DNA of 64,000 bases from assembly GCF_025751495.1 (NCBI RefSeq), contig NZ_JAOWKZ010000005.1, positions 355,276 to 419,275 of the forward strand. The letters run 5' to 3'. Below the pieces are notes generated by a model, which saw nothing but the letters and a program-made list of their open reading frames with translations, was not told where the DNA came from and ran no database searches. This stretch comes from Albidovulum litorale. GTDB taxonomy: Bacteria > Pseudomonadota > Alphaproteobacteria > Rhodobacterales > Rhodobacteraceae. Made by a program: the position numbers and the translations under genes. Of the stretch, positions 53,827 to 62,708 are shown in pieces (the stretch's first letter is position 1; each line of letters starts with the position of its first letter).

Positions 53827-54644
53827 CCATGCATGACGTATCGGCCTTTCCGCTTGAAATCTCCGGCACGCCCACGCCGATGGTGAGCTTTCGCAAGGTG
53901 ACGAAATCCTACGGCACGCTGACCGTTCTCGATGAACTCGACCTCGACATCGCCGCGGGCGAGATGGTGTCAATCATCGGTCCTTCGGGTTCGGGCAAGA
54001 CGACCGTGCTGCGCATGCTGATGACGCTGGAACAGATCAACGGCGGCGTCATCTATGTCGATGGCCAGCCGCTGACCCATATGCCGAAAAACGGCACTCT
54101 GGTCCCGGCCAGTCAGAAGCATCTGCGCAAACGGCGCGCCGATATCGGCATGTGCTTTCAGCATTTCAACCTCTTCCCGCACATGACCGCGCTTGAAAAC
54201 TGCATGGAAGGGCCCGTGCAGGTGCTCGGCCTGTCGAAGAAAGAGGCGCGGGAACGGTCCGAGGAACTTCTGGAAATGGTCGGCATGATCGGCAAGAAGG
54301 ATCAGCATCCTTCGCGCCTTTCGGGCGGCCAGCAGCAGCGGGTGGCGATTGCCCGTGCGCTGGCTATGCGCCCGAAGGTCATGCTGTTTGACGAGGTGAC
54401 ATCGGCGCTCGACCCTGAGGTGATCGGCGAGGTCACGAACGTCATCCGCAAGCTTGTCAGCGAACACAACCTGACCATGCTGATGGTCACGCACCAGATG
54501 GGGTTCGCCCGCGACATCTCTGACCGGGTCTGTTTCTTCTACGGCGGCAAGATCGAGGAACAGGGGCCGCCCGCGGAGCTTTTCGGCAATCCGAAGAAAG
54601 AGCGGACACAGCAATTCCTCAGCGCGGTGAAGGAAGCCGTCTGA
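53823..54644 (+). CDS. Polar amino acid-type ABC ATP-binding protein (EhuA-like)
   Basis: The 273-residue ATPase has Walker A IIGPSGSGKTT, the Q-loop GMCFQHFNLFPHMTALEN, signature RLSGGQQQRVAIARALA, Walker B VMLFDEVTSALDPE and switch histidine MLMVTHQMGFA. An insertion before the Q-loop (NGTLVPASQKHLRKRR) matches the EhuA/GlnQ class. It completes the importer; the following LysR gene is convergent. Confidence 0.92.
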   Translation: MTMHDVSAFPLEISGTPTPMVSFRKVTKSYGTLTVLDELDLDIAAGEMVSIIGPSGSGKTTVLRMLMTLEQINGGVIYVDGQPLTHMPKNGTLVPASQKHLRKRRADIGMCFQHFNLFPHMTALENCMEGPVQVLGLSKKEARERSEELLEMVGMIGKKDQHPSRLSGGQQQRVAIARALAMRPKVMLFDEVTSALDPEVIGEVTNVIRKLVSEHNLTMLMVTHQMGFARDISDRVCFFYGGKIEEQGPPAELFGNPKKERTQQFLSAVKEAV

Positions 54645-54657
54645 CACCCCTTGCGGC

Positions 54658-55536
54658 TCAGACGCGGATGCCCACCTCGCCCAGTAGTGCGCGGGTGCGG
54701 TCGCGCATGCTGCCCATGCGCCAGATCACGAAATAGCTGCGCCCGGTCCGGAGTTGGTAATCCTCCAGAGCAATGAGCCGCCCCGCCTCAATCTCGAACT
54801 GAAGCACAGCGGGGCACCCCAGCGCCACGCCCTTGCCGCGCAGGGCGGTGTCGAGCGTGCTGCCGTAAGACCGGAGATTCACCTTTGGCGCAGCGGCGAT
54901 CGCGGCATTGCCGGTCAGTTCGGCGAAATCACCCCAGTTGATCCATTTCGGTGTCAGCTTGTCGAAATCGAGCAGCGTCGCCCCTTCGAAACCCTGCATC
55001 GACGCAGCCAGCGAAGGTGCTGCGACGGGCAGCCAGATCTCTTCGAACAGGGGGGTTCCATCCCAACCTGCGGGAATGTCAGAGCCATAGAAGAACACCG
55101 CATCCGCCTCTAGCATGAACAGATCGGCATCCTTGTCCGAGGCGGTCAGCGTCACGGGTACAGCGTTCGGACCAAGCAGGTATTCGTTGATGCGCGGCGT
55201 CAGCCAGTACTGCGCCACGGCGACATTCGCGGCCAGCGACAGACGTTCGCCGCCCGATGCCCGCCGGATCTGCTGCAAGCCGGAATTCAGGTAATCCAAA
55301 GCCTCTGTCGCATTTGCTGCAAGGGTTTTTCCGTTGCGTGACAGGGTGATATTGCGCCCGCTGCGATGGATCAGCGTCAGGCCCAGCCAGTCTTCCAGTA
55401 CCTTCACGCGCTTGCTGACCGCCGCCTGGCTGACATTCAGCTCTTCAGCCGCCCGGGTGAAATTGCCATGCCGGGCGACGGCCTCGAAAAACAGGAGGTA
55501 ATCGAGCGGCGGCAGGGAGCGGCGGAAGTTTTTCAT
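54658..55536 (-). CDS. LysR-family regulator
   Basis: The 292-residue regulator has the winged helix LLFFEAVARHGNFTRAAEEL, then NVSQAAVSKRVKVLE, and the C-terminal effector domain. It is divergent from the creatinase-like operon. A T-N11-A motif with perfect 6-base arms (ATAACC / GGTTAT) lies across its own start codon, suggesting autoregulation and control of the divergent operon. Confidence 0.89.
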   Translation of the reverse strand: MKNFRRSLPPLDYLLFFEAVARHGNFTRAAEELNVSQAAVSKRVKVLEDWLGLTLIHRSGRNITLSRNGKTLAANATEALDYLNSGLQQIRRASGGERLSLAANVAVAQYWLTPRINEYLLGPNAVPVTLTASDKDADLFMLEADAVFFYGSDIPAGWDGTPLFEEIWLPVAAPSLAASMQGFEGATLLDFDKLTPKWINWGDFAELTGNAAIAAAPKVNLRSYGSTLDTALRGKGVALGCPAVLQFEIEAGRLIALEDYQLRTGRSYFVIWRMGSMRDRTRALLGEVGIRV

Positions 55537-55549
55537 AACCCTTGGTTAT
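55535..55549. promoter_or_regulatory. LysR-type T-N11-A palindrome at the LysR start
   Basis: ATAACC-CTT-GGTTAT has perfect 6-base arms and a 3-base spacer and contains the T-N11-A form preferred by LysR regulators. It overlaps the start codon of the LysR gene and faces the creatinase-like operon that begins 118 bases away. Binding is inferred. Confidence 0.55.
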
Positions 55550-55666
55550 CATAAACCCGCAACAGATGTCACTTTGGAAATCGCCGGGTCAGTCCTAGGC
55601 TGAGGCATCATTTCGGCCCTTCTGTCGTTCATTGCGAGAGGGGCCGGACGCGCGAGGGGATGCCAT

Positions 55667-56809
55667 ATGTTCACCGAAAGACTGTCCCGTTTTCAGACCC
55701 GACTGGCCAAGGCCGGTATCGATGTGGCGCTGATCACGGATGACGACAACGTCTATTATCTGACCGGCTACTACGACTACCTGCACATGGAGTTCGGCCG
55801 CCCGACGATCCTCGTCGTGCCGAAGGATGGACCCTCGCTGTTGATCACGCCGAGTATCGACCTGAATTCCGCCAAGGCGGCGGCGCGGGTGGACCGCATC
55901 GCGCCGTGGAATGACGGGATGGGCAAGGAATGGCGCGAAGAGCTTCCGGGCGCGGTCAAGGGCGCAGGCAAGGTCGGGATCGAACCCGGCCATATGCCGC
56001 CACCCGTGCGGGCCTATGTCGATGAACTCGTGGGCAAGGACAGGCTGACCACCGTCACACCGATCCTGAACGACATGCGGATGATCAAGTCGGCCGAAGA
56101 ATTGCAGCTTGCCCGCCATGCAGGCGAGGTCGCGACGTCGATGATGGCGGTGGGCCGAGCGGCGATTGCCGACGGCGTGCCGGAATTCGAGGTGGCGATC
56201 GCCACGACTGAGGCGGGAACCCGCAAGGCGGCCGAACTTCTGGCGGCGCATTACGACGATGCCGACATGTCGCCCAACATGCATTTCCTGCAGATCATGG
56301 CCTCGGGCCGCGACATCATCAAAACCCACCACCGCGCTTCGACCCGGATCATGCGGGCGGGGGAGCCGGTGTTCCTGTGCTTTTGCGGCATGACCAACTT
56401 CCACCGATTCAAGCTGGGTTTCGACCGCACCTTCTGGATCGGTGACGCGCCCGCCGATCAGGTCGCGGTCTATGAGGTGGCGCTGGCCAGCCAGAAGGCC
56501 GCGCTTGAGGCGCTGAAGCCCGGCGTCACCGCCGAAAGCGTCCATGCGGCCTATGCCGAGGTCATTCAGGGCGCGGGCTACGAATATCCGTTCCGCTGCG
56601 GACGCGCGACCGGCTTCAGCTTTCTAGAGGCGCCGCAACTTGTGACCGGCGACACGACCGTGATCCAGCCCGGCATGGTGCTGGCGGTCGACGGCTCGGT
56701 CTCGGTCGACACGTTCCGTGCACAGGTCGGCGACAGCTTCATCATCACCGACAGCGGCTGGGAGCCGCTGACAAGCCACCCCAAATCCGTCGAGGAGGTT
56801 ATTCTTTAG
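55667..56809 (+). CDS. Creatinase-like M24-family hydrolase
   Basis: The 380-residue pita-bread protein opens FTERLSRFQTRLAKAGIDVA and has EFGRPTILVV and NDMRMIKSAEELQLARH, all close to creatinase. Metal ligands of M24 aminopeptidases are lost: the first Asp position reads VFLCFCGM, the second lies before DRTF as Gly. A histidine in DIIKTHHRAST fits the creatinase catalytic histidine. It thus probably hydrolyses a C-N bond without metal, as creatinase and ectoine hydrolase do. A GAGGGG site precedes the ATG. It heads the sarcosine-oxidase-like operon, so a product with an N-methyl group is plausible. Confidence 0.82.
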   Translation: MFTERLSRFQTRLAKAGIDVALITDDDNVYYLTGYYDYLHMEFGRPTILVVPKDGPSLLITPSIDLNSAKAAARVDRIAPWNDGMGKEWREELPGAVKGAGKVGIEPGHMPPPVRAYVDELVGKDRLTTVTPILNDMRMIKSAEELQLARHAGEVATSMMAVGRAAIADGVPEFEVAIATTEAGTRKAAELLAAHYDDADMSPNMHFLQIMASGRDIIKTHHRASTRIMRAGEPVFLCFCGMTNFHRFKLGFDRTFWIGDAPADQVAVYEVALASQKAALEALKPGVTAESVHAAYAEVIQGAGYEYPFRCGRATGFSFLEAPQLVTGDTTVIQPGMVLAVDGSVSVDTFRAQVGDSFIITDSGWEPLTSHPKSVEEVIL

Positions 56810-57604
56810 ATGTTCCAGCCCGGTCAGATCATCACATCGAAGCCCCGTACGCCGGAAATGGATGCGGGCCGCTTCCACCGCGCCAAGCTTGGCTTCATCC
56901 TCATGTCCACCGACCCCTCGGCCGAGGGCGATTTCTGGGACATGGCGCCGGAAGGCGTCGCCGTCTATGTCACGCGGCTGAAGACCGACGACCATACGAC
57001 GACCGAAACGCTTGCCAAGCATATCGAGCATATGGCCGACGCCGCATCGCGCATCCAGCCCGAGGCGAAACCGGATGTGGTCAGCTACTCCTGCACCTCA
57101 GGTTCCATCGTCATCGGCGAAGACCGGGTGATGGCCGAGATCAAAAAGGGCGCGCCCTGGGCGCAGCCGATGTGCCTTGTCCAGGGTGTCCTTGATGCGC
57201 TGAACGAGCTGGGTGTGAAAAAGCTGGTCGTCGGCACGCCCTATCTTGACGACATCAACACCGCCGAAGCGGAGTTCCTTGTCGAGCGCGGTTTTGACGT
57301 CCTCGATATTCAGGGGCTCAACATCGCCAGCGGCTGGGATATGGGGCTGGTCACGCCCGAATACTGGAAGAAATTCGCGCTGGAGATCGACCGGCCCGAT
57401 GCCGATGCGATCTTCCTCAGCTGCGGCGGCGTGCGGTCGCTGCCCGCCGTGGCAGAGATTGAGCGGATCACCGGCAAGCCGGTCATCACGTCCAACCAGG
57501 CGCAGTTCTGGTCCTGCCTGCGCCGAGCGGGCATCATGGATGAGCTGGAGGGCTTCGGCCAGATCTTCAAACATCCCGGCAAACATCTGCGCAAGACCTG
57601 CTGA
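56810..57604 (+). CDS. Asp/Glu racemase-superfamily protein (maleate isomerase/AMDase-like)
   Basis: The 264-residue protein has the paired family cysteines in VSYSCTSGSIVIGEDRVM and IFLSCGGVRSLPAVAEIE, with KLVVGTPYLDDINTAEAEFL between them. It is a paralogue of the gene at 49287. It begins directly after the creatinase-like stop. Racemisation or decarboxylation of an acid intermediate is the likely reaction. The two paralogues in one cluster suggest either two stereochemical steps or two substrates. Confidence 0.84.
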   Translation: MFQPGQIITSKPRTPEMDAGRFHRAKLGFILMSTDPSAEGDFWDMAPEGVAVYVTRLKTDDHTTTETLAKHIEHMADAASRIQPEAKPDVVSYSCTSGSIVIGEDRVMAEIKKGAPWAQPMCLVQGVLDALNELGVKKLVVGTPYLDDINTAEAEFLVERGFDVLDIQGLNIASGWDMGLVTPEYWKKFALEIDRPDADAIFLSCGGVRSLPAVAEIERITGKPVITSNQAQFWSCLRRAGIMDELEGFGQIFKHPGKHLRKTC

Positions 57605-57608
57605 TCAG

Positions 57609-58880
57609 ATGACCCGCTTCACCGCATGGAATGTTTTCTGGCAGGGGATGACCGGCCAGAAGGGCTGGACCCGTCAATGGCGCGATCCGGAGCCGAAGGC
57701 CCATTATGACGTTGTCATCGTCGGCGGCGGGCTGCACGGGCTTGCCACCGCCTATTATCTCGCGAAGACCCATGGGGTGAGGAACGTCGCCGTTCTGGAA
57801 AAGGGCTGGATCGGCGGCGGCAATGCCGGGCGCAACACCACCATCGTGCGGTCGAACTACGCTAGGCCCGGCAACCGGGAGTTCTATGAGCATTCGCTGC
57901 GGCTCTGGGAAAACCTGAGCCATGAGCTGAACTACAACGTGATGTTCTCGCAGCGCTCGCATATCGCGCTGTTGCACAGTCCGGGCGCCATCGACGCGGC
58001 GTCGCGCAACTACAACACGATGCGGCTGACCGGCACGGCGGATGCGGAAATCTGGGATCTTGCCACCCTGAAACGGGCAGTGCCGCACCTGAACTACGCC
58101 GCCGATGCGCGCTTCCCGATCATGGGGGCGGCAGTGCAGAAACGCGCGGGCACGGCGCGGCATGATGCCGTCGCCTGGGGTTATGCCCGCGCCGCCGATG
58201 CCCGCGGCGTCGACATCATCCAGAACTGCAAGGTCGAGGGGATCGCCCGCGACGGTGGCCGCATTACCGCGCTCGACACATCGCGCGGCCGGATCACCGC
58301 CGGAAAGGTCGCCTTCGCGGTCGCGGGCAGCACCTCGCTCCTGTGGCAGATGGCGGGGCTTGGCCGCCTGCCGATCGAAAGTCACAAGTTGCAGGCCTTC
58401 GTTTCCGAACCCCTGAAACCGCTTCTCGATCAGGTCGTGGTCTTCGGCATGGGTGGGGCGCATTTCTACATCTCGCAATCCGACAAGGGCGGGATGGTCT
58501 TTGGCGGCGATCTCGACTGGTACAAATCCTATGCCCAGCGCGGCAACCTGCCCATCGTGCAGGACGTGGCCGAGGCCGCGATGTCGGTCCTGCCCTGCCT
58601 TGGCCGGGTGAAGCTGCTGCGCCACTGGTCGGGGCTTGTCGACATGTCGATGGATGGCTCGCATTTCATCTGCAAGACGCCCTTGGACAACCTCTACCTG
58701 AATGCCGGCTGGAACTATGGCGGGTTCAAGGCCAGCCCCGCCTCGGGCTGGTGGTTCGCCGACCTTATCGCCAATGACCGGCCCGCACCGATGATCGCAC
58801 CCTTCGACCTGAAACGGTTCGAACGCGGGCTTCAGATCGACGAACGCGGCGCCGGGCCGGACTGCAAACTGCACGGATAG
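57609..58880 (+). CDS. Sarcosine oxidase-like beta subunit
   Basis: The 423-residue FAD protein begins MTRFTAWNVFWQGMTGQKGW and has DVVIVGGGLHGLATAYYLAK and EKGWIGGGNAGRNTTIVRSN, the hallmarks of SoxB. The catalytic flavin lies here; it removes a methyl group from sarcosine or a similar N-methyl amine. It is followed by delta, alpha and gamma genes in the usual BDAG order. Confidence 0.92.
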   Translation: MTRFTAWNVFWQGMTGQKGWTRQWRDPEPKAHYDVVIVGGGLHGLATAYYLAKTHGVRNVAVLEKGWIGGGNAGRNTTIVRSNYARPGNREFYEHSLRLWENLSHELNYNVMFSQRSHIALLHSPGAIDAASRNYNTMRLTGTADAEIWDLATLKRAVPHLNYAADARFPIMGAAVQKRAGTARHDAVAWGYARAADARGVDIIQNCKVEGIARDGGRITALDTSRGRITAGKVAFAVAGSTSLLWQMAGLGRLPIESHKLQAFVSEPLKPLLDQVVVFGMGGAHFYISQSDKGGMVFGGDLDWYKSYAQRGNLPIVQDVAEAAMSVLPCLGRVKLLRHWSGLVDMSMDGSHFICKTPLDNLYLNAGWNYGGFKASPASGWWFADLIANDRPAPMIAPFDLKRFERGLQIDERGAGPDCKLHG

Positions 58881-58886
58881 GACGAG

Positions 58887-59171
58887 ATGCTACGGATTGA
58901 CTGCCCCTTCTGCGGCACCCGCGACCACAGCGAATTCAGCTATGGCGGTGACGGCTCGGTCACCTATCCCGCGCTTGATGCGCCCATGCAGGACTGGCAC
59001 GACGCGGTGTTCCTGCGGGAAAATATCTGCGGGCGGCAGGTCGAGACCTGGCACCACGTCCATGGCTGCCGCATGTGGCTGATGGTTGAGCGCGATACGA
59101 TGACGCATGAGATCTTTTCGACCCGCCCGGCCCATCCGGGGCTGGCATCGGCGCTGGAGGCCGCAGAATGA
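58887..59171 (+). CDS. Sarcosine oxidase-like delta subunit
   Basis: The 94-residue protein begins MLRIDCPFCGTRDHSEFSYG and has the zinc ligands CPFCG plus a later histidine and cysteine (HHVHGCRMW). In sarcosine oxidase, delta is a small zinc subunit that holds the complex. Its stop overlaps the alpha start (ATGA). Confidence 0.92.
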   Translation: MLRIDCPFCGTRDHSEFSYGGDGSVTYPALDAPMQDWHDAVFLRENICGRQVETWHHVHGCRMWLMVERDTMTHEIFSTRPAHPGLASALEAAE

Positions 59172-62116
59172 CCGCCCGGCGCTTGGACAAAGGCGGCCGG
59201 ATCGACCGCACACGGCCCGTCAATTTCCGTTGGGATGGGCTGACCTATCGGGGCTATGCGGGCGATACGCTGGCCTCGGCGCTCATGGCGAGCGGGCAGA
59301 CCGTTCTCGGCCGCAGTTTCAAATATCACCGCCCGCGGGGGATCATGTCCGCGGGGGTCGAGGAATCCGGGGCCATCGTCTCGGTGGGCGCGGATGCGCG
59401 GCATGAGCCGAACGTCAAGGCGACGATGCAGGAGCTTTATGACGGGCTGGAGGCAAAGGGCCAGAATGCCTGGCCCAATGTGCGCTTCGACCTCGGCGCG
59501 GTGAACGGGCTTTTCGGTCGCTTCTTCTCGGCGGGGTTCTACTACAAGACCTTCATGGGTCTGCCGCCCTTTGAATGGGGGCGCGGGACGGGCCTCTGGA
59601 TGCAGTATGAAAAGCTGATCCGCAAGGCGGCCGGGATGGGTCGGGCCAGCCGCGCGCCCGACCCGGATTGCTATGACCACGCCCATGCCTTCTGCGATAT
59701 CCTTGTGGTCGGTTCCGGCCCCGCTGGCCTCAATGCCGCGCTGACGGCGGCAGAGGCGGGCCGCGACGTGATGCTGGTGGAGCAGGATTTCGAGCTGGGC
59801 GGCGATTACCTGAACGATCCCGCCGCCGAGGCTGATCGCGCCGCGCTGGTCGCGGCGGTAGAACGCGCGGGCATCCGCATCCTGACCCGCACCACGGCTT
59901 TCGGCCTCTATGACGGTGGTGTCGCAGGGCTGGTGGAGCGGGTGACGGATCATCTGGCCGCACCCGATCCGCATCTGCCGCGCCAGCGTTTCTGGACGGT
60001 GCGCGCGGGCGCGACGGTGCTGGCAACCGGGGCGCTGGAACGGTCCATCGCCTTCGCGAACAATGACCGGCCCGGCGTGATGACGGCGTTGGCGGCGCGG
60101 AGCTATCTGAACCGGTTTGGCATCCTGCCGGGCCAGCGCATCGTCATCGCGACCACGAATGACAGCGCCTATGGCGTCGCGGGCGATTTCGCCGCCGCCG
60201 GGGCGGAGGTCGTGCTGGCCGATGCGCGGAGCGATGCAGCCTCGGCCCCTGAAGGGGTCAGCCTGCGGCCGGGGCTGGCGCCCCTTGCTGTCCTCGGACG
60301 GCGCGGCGTGGAGGGCGTCAGGCTTGCCGCCCGCTCCGGCGCGGGCTGGTCAGAAGCTGCCCGCGAAGACTGCGACCTCTTGCTGGTTTCGGGCGGCTGG
60401 TCGCCGGTCGTGAACCTCTCCTCGCATCGGGGGGCTAAGCCCGTCTGGAATGCTGGTCTGGCCTGTTTCCTCGCCGGACCGACGGAGGAGCCCATCCATA
60501 TGGCGGGCTCTACCGATGGCGTCTGGAACCGGGACGATTGCGCGGCTTCTGGCGTGGCGGCGGCGCGCCGCGCGATGGGCGAGGTGGCTGAGGCACCCGC
60601 CCCGGGCGGCTGGGCGCATCCGATCCAGCCCGTCTATGAGGTGCGCCTGCCCGGGAGCAAGGTGAAGGCGTTCGTCGATCCGCAACATGACGTGACCGGT
60701 GACGATGTGCGGCTGGCCCATCAGGAGGGCTTTGTCTCGGTCGAGCATCTAAAACGCTACACCACGCTCGGCATGGCCACCGATCAGGGTAAGATGGGCA
60801 ATGTCATCGGCCTTGCCCTGATGGCCGAAGCCCTTGGTTGCGAGGTTCCCGCCGTCGGCACCACCCGCTTCCGCCCGCCCTATACGCCGGTTGCCATCGG
60901 CGCGCTGGCGGGCCGCAATGTCGCGGGCCATTTCAAGCCCTTGCGCCGCACGCCGCTGCACGACTGGAACCTCCGCCACGGCGCGACGATGACCGAGGCC
61001 GGGCTCTGGCAGCGGACCTGGTATTTCGCCCGGACACGCGAGACCATTGCCGAGGCCTATATCCGCGAGGCCACGACAGTGCGCGAGACGGTCGGCATCT
61101 GCGATGTCAGCTCGCTCGGCAAGATCGCGGTGCAGGGGCCGGATGCGGCGGAGTTTCTGAACCGCGTCTATACCAATGCTTTCTCCAGACTGCCCGTGGG
61201 CCGCGCGCGATACGGCATCATGCTGCGCGATGACGGCATCGTCATGGACGACGGCACCACCTGGCGTCTGGGCGAGGCCGATTTCCTGATGACCACGACC
61301 ACGACCAATGCCGGCAAGGTGATGGTCTGGCTTGAGGAACTTTTGCAGACCCGCTGGCCGGACCTCAGGGTCCATGTCACCTCTGTCACCGACCGCTGGG
61401 CAGGCGTCTCGGTCGCCGGGCCGAAGGCGCGCGAGGCGATTGCCGTATGTCTGGATGAGGGGATCGATATCTCGAACGACGCCCTGCCTTTCATGGGGGT
61501 CGCGCCGGTTTCGCTGAAGGGCGGCGTCAAGGGATTGATCGCCCGGATCAGCTTTTCCGGCGAACTGGCATATGAACTCTATGTCCCCGCAGATCAGGGC
61601 GAGGCGATGATGGACCTGCTTTGGCCCGCCGCCGAAAGGCTGGGCGGCTGCCTGTACGGGCTGGAGGCGCTCGGCGCGCTCCGGATCGAGAAGGGCCATG
61701 TGACCGGGGCGGAACTGGACGGCCGCATGACCATCGATGATGCCGGTCTTGGCAAGATGGCCTCGACAAAAAAGGCGTTCATCGGCGCGGCACTTCGGCA
61801 ACGGCCGGACCTGACCCGCGCCGACCGGCCGCGTCTGGTGGGCATCTTCCCGAAGGACCGCCGCCAGAGTTTCAACGGCGGCGCCCTGCTTTGCGCCACG
61901 GGCAAGGTGGCGGGCTTCGGCGATGGCTGGATCACGGCGGTTACGCATTCCCCCGCGCTCGGCCACTGGATCGGGCTTGGTTACATCGCGGGCGGGCATG
62001 AGGCCTGGGCAGGCAAGGCGGTCACCGCCGCCGATCCGGTGCGCAGGGGCAATGTCGAAGTCGAAATCGTGTCGCCGCATATGTTCGACCCTGAGGGAGT
62101 GAGGATGCATGGCTGA
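59168..62116 (+). CDS. Sarcosine oxidase-like alpha subunit
   Basis: The 982-residue protein has an N-terminal ferredoxin-like fold (GYAGDTLASALMASGQTVLG, then SFKYHRPRGIMSAG), an NAD/FAD-binding domain (DILVVGSGPAGLNAALTAAE) and a C-terminal GcvT-like folate domain (about 600-960, with RVYTNAFSRLPVGRARYGIM and LRIEKGHVTG). It passes the methyl group to tetrahydrofolate as 5,10-methylene-THF. Length matches SoxA. The gamma start lies 8 bases inside its end. Confidence 0.92.
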   Translation: MTARRLDKGGRIDRTRPVNFRWDGLTYRGYAGDTLASALMASGQTVLGRSFKYHRPRGIMSAGVEESGAIVSVGADARHEPNVKATMQELYDGLEAKGQNAWPNVRFDLGAVNGLFGRFFSAGFYYKTFMGLPPFEWGRGTGLWMQYEKLIRKAAGMGRASRAPDPDCYDHAHAFCDILVVGSGPAGLNAALTAAEAGRDVMLVEQDFELGGDYLNDPAAEADRAALVAAVERAGIRILTRTTAFGLYDGGVAGLVERVTDHLAAPDPHLPRQRFWTVRAGATVLATGALERSIAFANNDRPGVMTALAARSYLNRFGILPGQRIVIATTNDSAYGVAGDFAAAGAEVVLADARSDAASAPEGVSLRPGLAPLAVLGRRGVEGVRLAARSGAGWSEAAREDCDLLLVSGGWSPVVNLSSHRGAKPVWNAGLACFLAGPTEEPIHMAGSTDGVWNRDDCAASGVAAARRAMGEVAEAPAPGGWAHPIQPVYEVRLPGSKVKAFVDPQHDVTGDDVRLAHQEGFVSVEHLKRYTTLGMATDQGKMGNVIGLALMAEALGCEVPAVGTTRFRPPYTPVAIGALAGRNVAGHFKPLRRTPLHDWNLRHGATMTEAGLWQRTWYFARTRETIAEAYIREATTVRETVGICDVSSLGKIAVQGPDAAEFLNRVYTNAFSRLPVGRARYGIMLRDDGIVMDDGTTWRLGEADFLMTTTTTNAGKVMVWLEELLQTRWPDLRVHVTSVTDRWAGVSVAGPKAREAIAVCLDEGIDISNDALPFMGVAPVSLKGGVKGLIARISFSGELAYELYVPADQGEAMMDLLWPAAERLGGCLYGLEALGALRIEKGHVTGAELDGRMTIDDAGLGKMASTKKAFIGAALRQRPDLTRADRPRLVGIFPKDRRQSFNGGALLCATGKVAGFGDGWITAVTHSPALGHWIGLGYIAGGHEAWAGKAVTAADPVRRGNVEVEIVSPHMFDPEGVRMHG

Positions 62117-62675
62117 CGGCATTTCCGCGGTAAAGAGCCATCTGGCGCCGGGCCGCACCGGTCCGTCGGGGGCGGCCGGGGTCCGGATCGCCGAAATCCG
62201 TCCCCTCACGCTCGTTCAGTTCGCGGCCTGGCCAGATACTCTGGCTGAAACCGGCGCCGAAGCGGCAAAGGCCGCGGGCGCAAAGGCCGCGCCCGGACCC
62301 GGCCGGGCAGTGACGGGGACGCATGGCGTATTGCTGCGCGTCGAGCCGCTGAAATGGTGGCTGGTCGGTGACACGGGCGAGGCACCCCTTCCGGATGCCG
62401 GGTCCGGCGCGGTGCTCGACCTGTCGCAGTCGCGCACCCGGCTGAATGTCAGCGGCAAGCTGGCCGCCCGGCTGCTGAACCATGTCCTGCCGATTGACCT
62501 GTCGGACAACGCTTTCCCCGAAAACTCCGTTGCCTCCACCGCCTTTCACCATGTCGGTGTGACGCTCTGGCGCGACGGGGAGGGCTTCACCGTCTTTTTG
62601 CCGCGCAGCTTCGCGGCTTCGCTTTGCGAGATCCTGACCGAAAGTGCCGCGCAATACGGGCTGGAGATCGCCTGA
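62109..62675 (+). CDS. Sarcosine oxidase-like gamma subunit
   Basis: The 188-residue protein is a short relative of the GcvT fold. LRVEPLKWWLVGDTG, AVLDLSQSRTRLNVSGKLAA and VASTAFHHVGVTLWRDGEGF match SoxG, and the end FAASLCEILTESAAQYGLEI is typical. It completes the heterotetramer. It overlaps alpha and is followed by a Rieske oxygenase gene after 33 bases. Confidence 0.88.
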   Translation: MADGISAVKSHLAPGRTGPSGAAGVRIAEIRPLTLVQFAAWPDTLAETGAEAAKAAGAKAAPGPGRAVTGTHGVLLRVEPLKWWLVGDTGEAPLPDAGSGAVLDLSQSRTRLNVSGKLAARLLNHVLPIDLSDNAFPENSVASTAFHHVGVTLWRDGEGFTVFLPRSFAASLCEILTESAAQYGLEIA

Positions 62676-62708
62676 ACCACCACGTCACCACCCACGGGAG
62701 GGCCCACG

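Noticed and set aside
55667..56809. Ectoine hydrolase (DoeA/EutD)
   Set aside because: The N-terminus and the absence of eutB, eutC and doeB neighbours do not fit; the sequence is nearer to creatinase by eye.
57567..58874. 435-codon minus-strand frame opposite the sarcosine oxidase beta gene
   Set aside because: Shadow of a well-supported gene, with no recognisable motif.
60749..62209. 486-codon minus-strand frame opposite the sarcosine oxidase alpha gene
   Set aside because: Shadow of the GcvT-like part of alpha; composition typical of antisense of high-G+C coding DNA.
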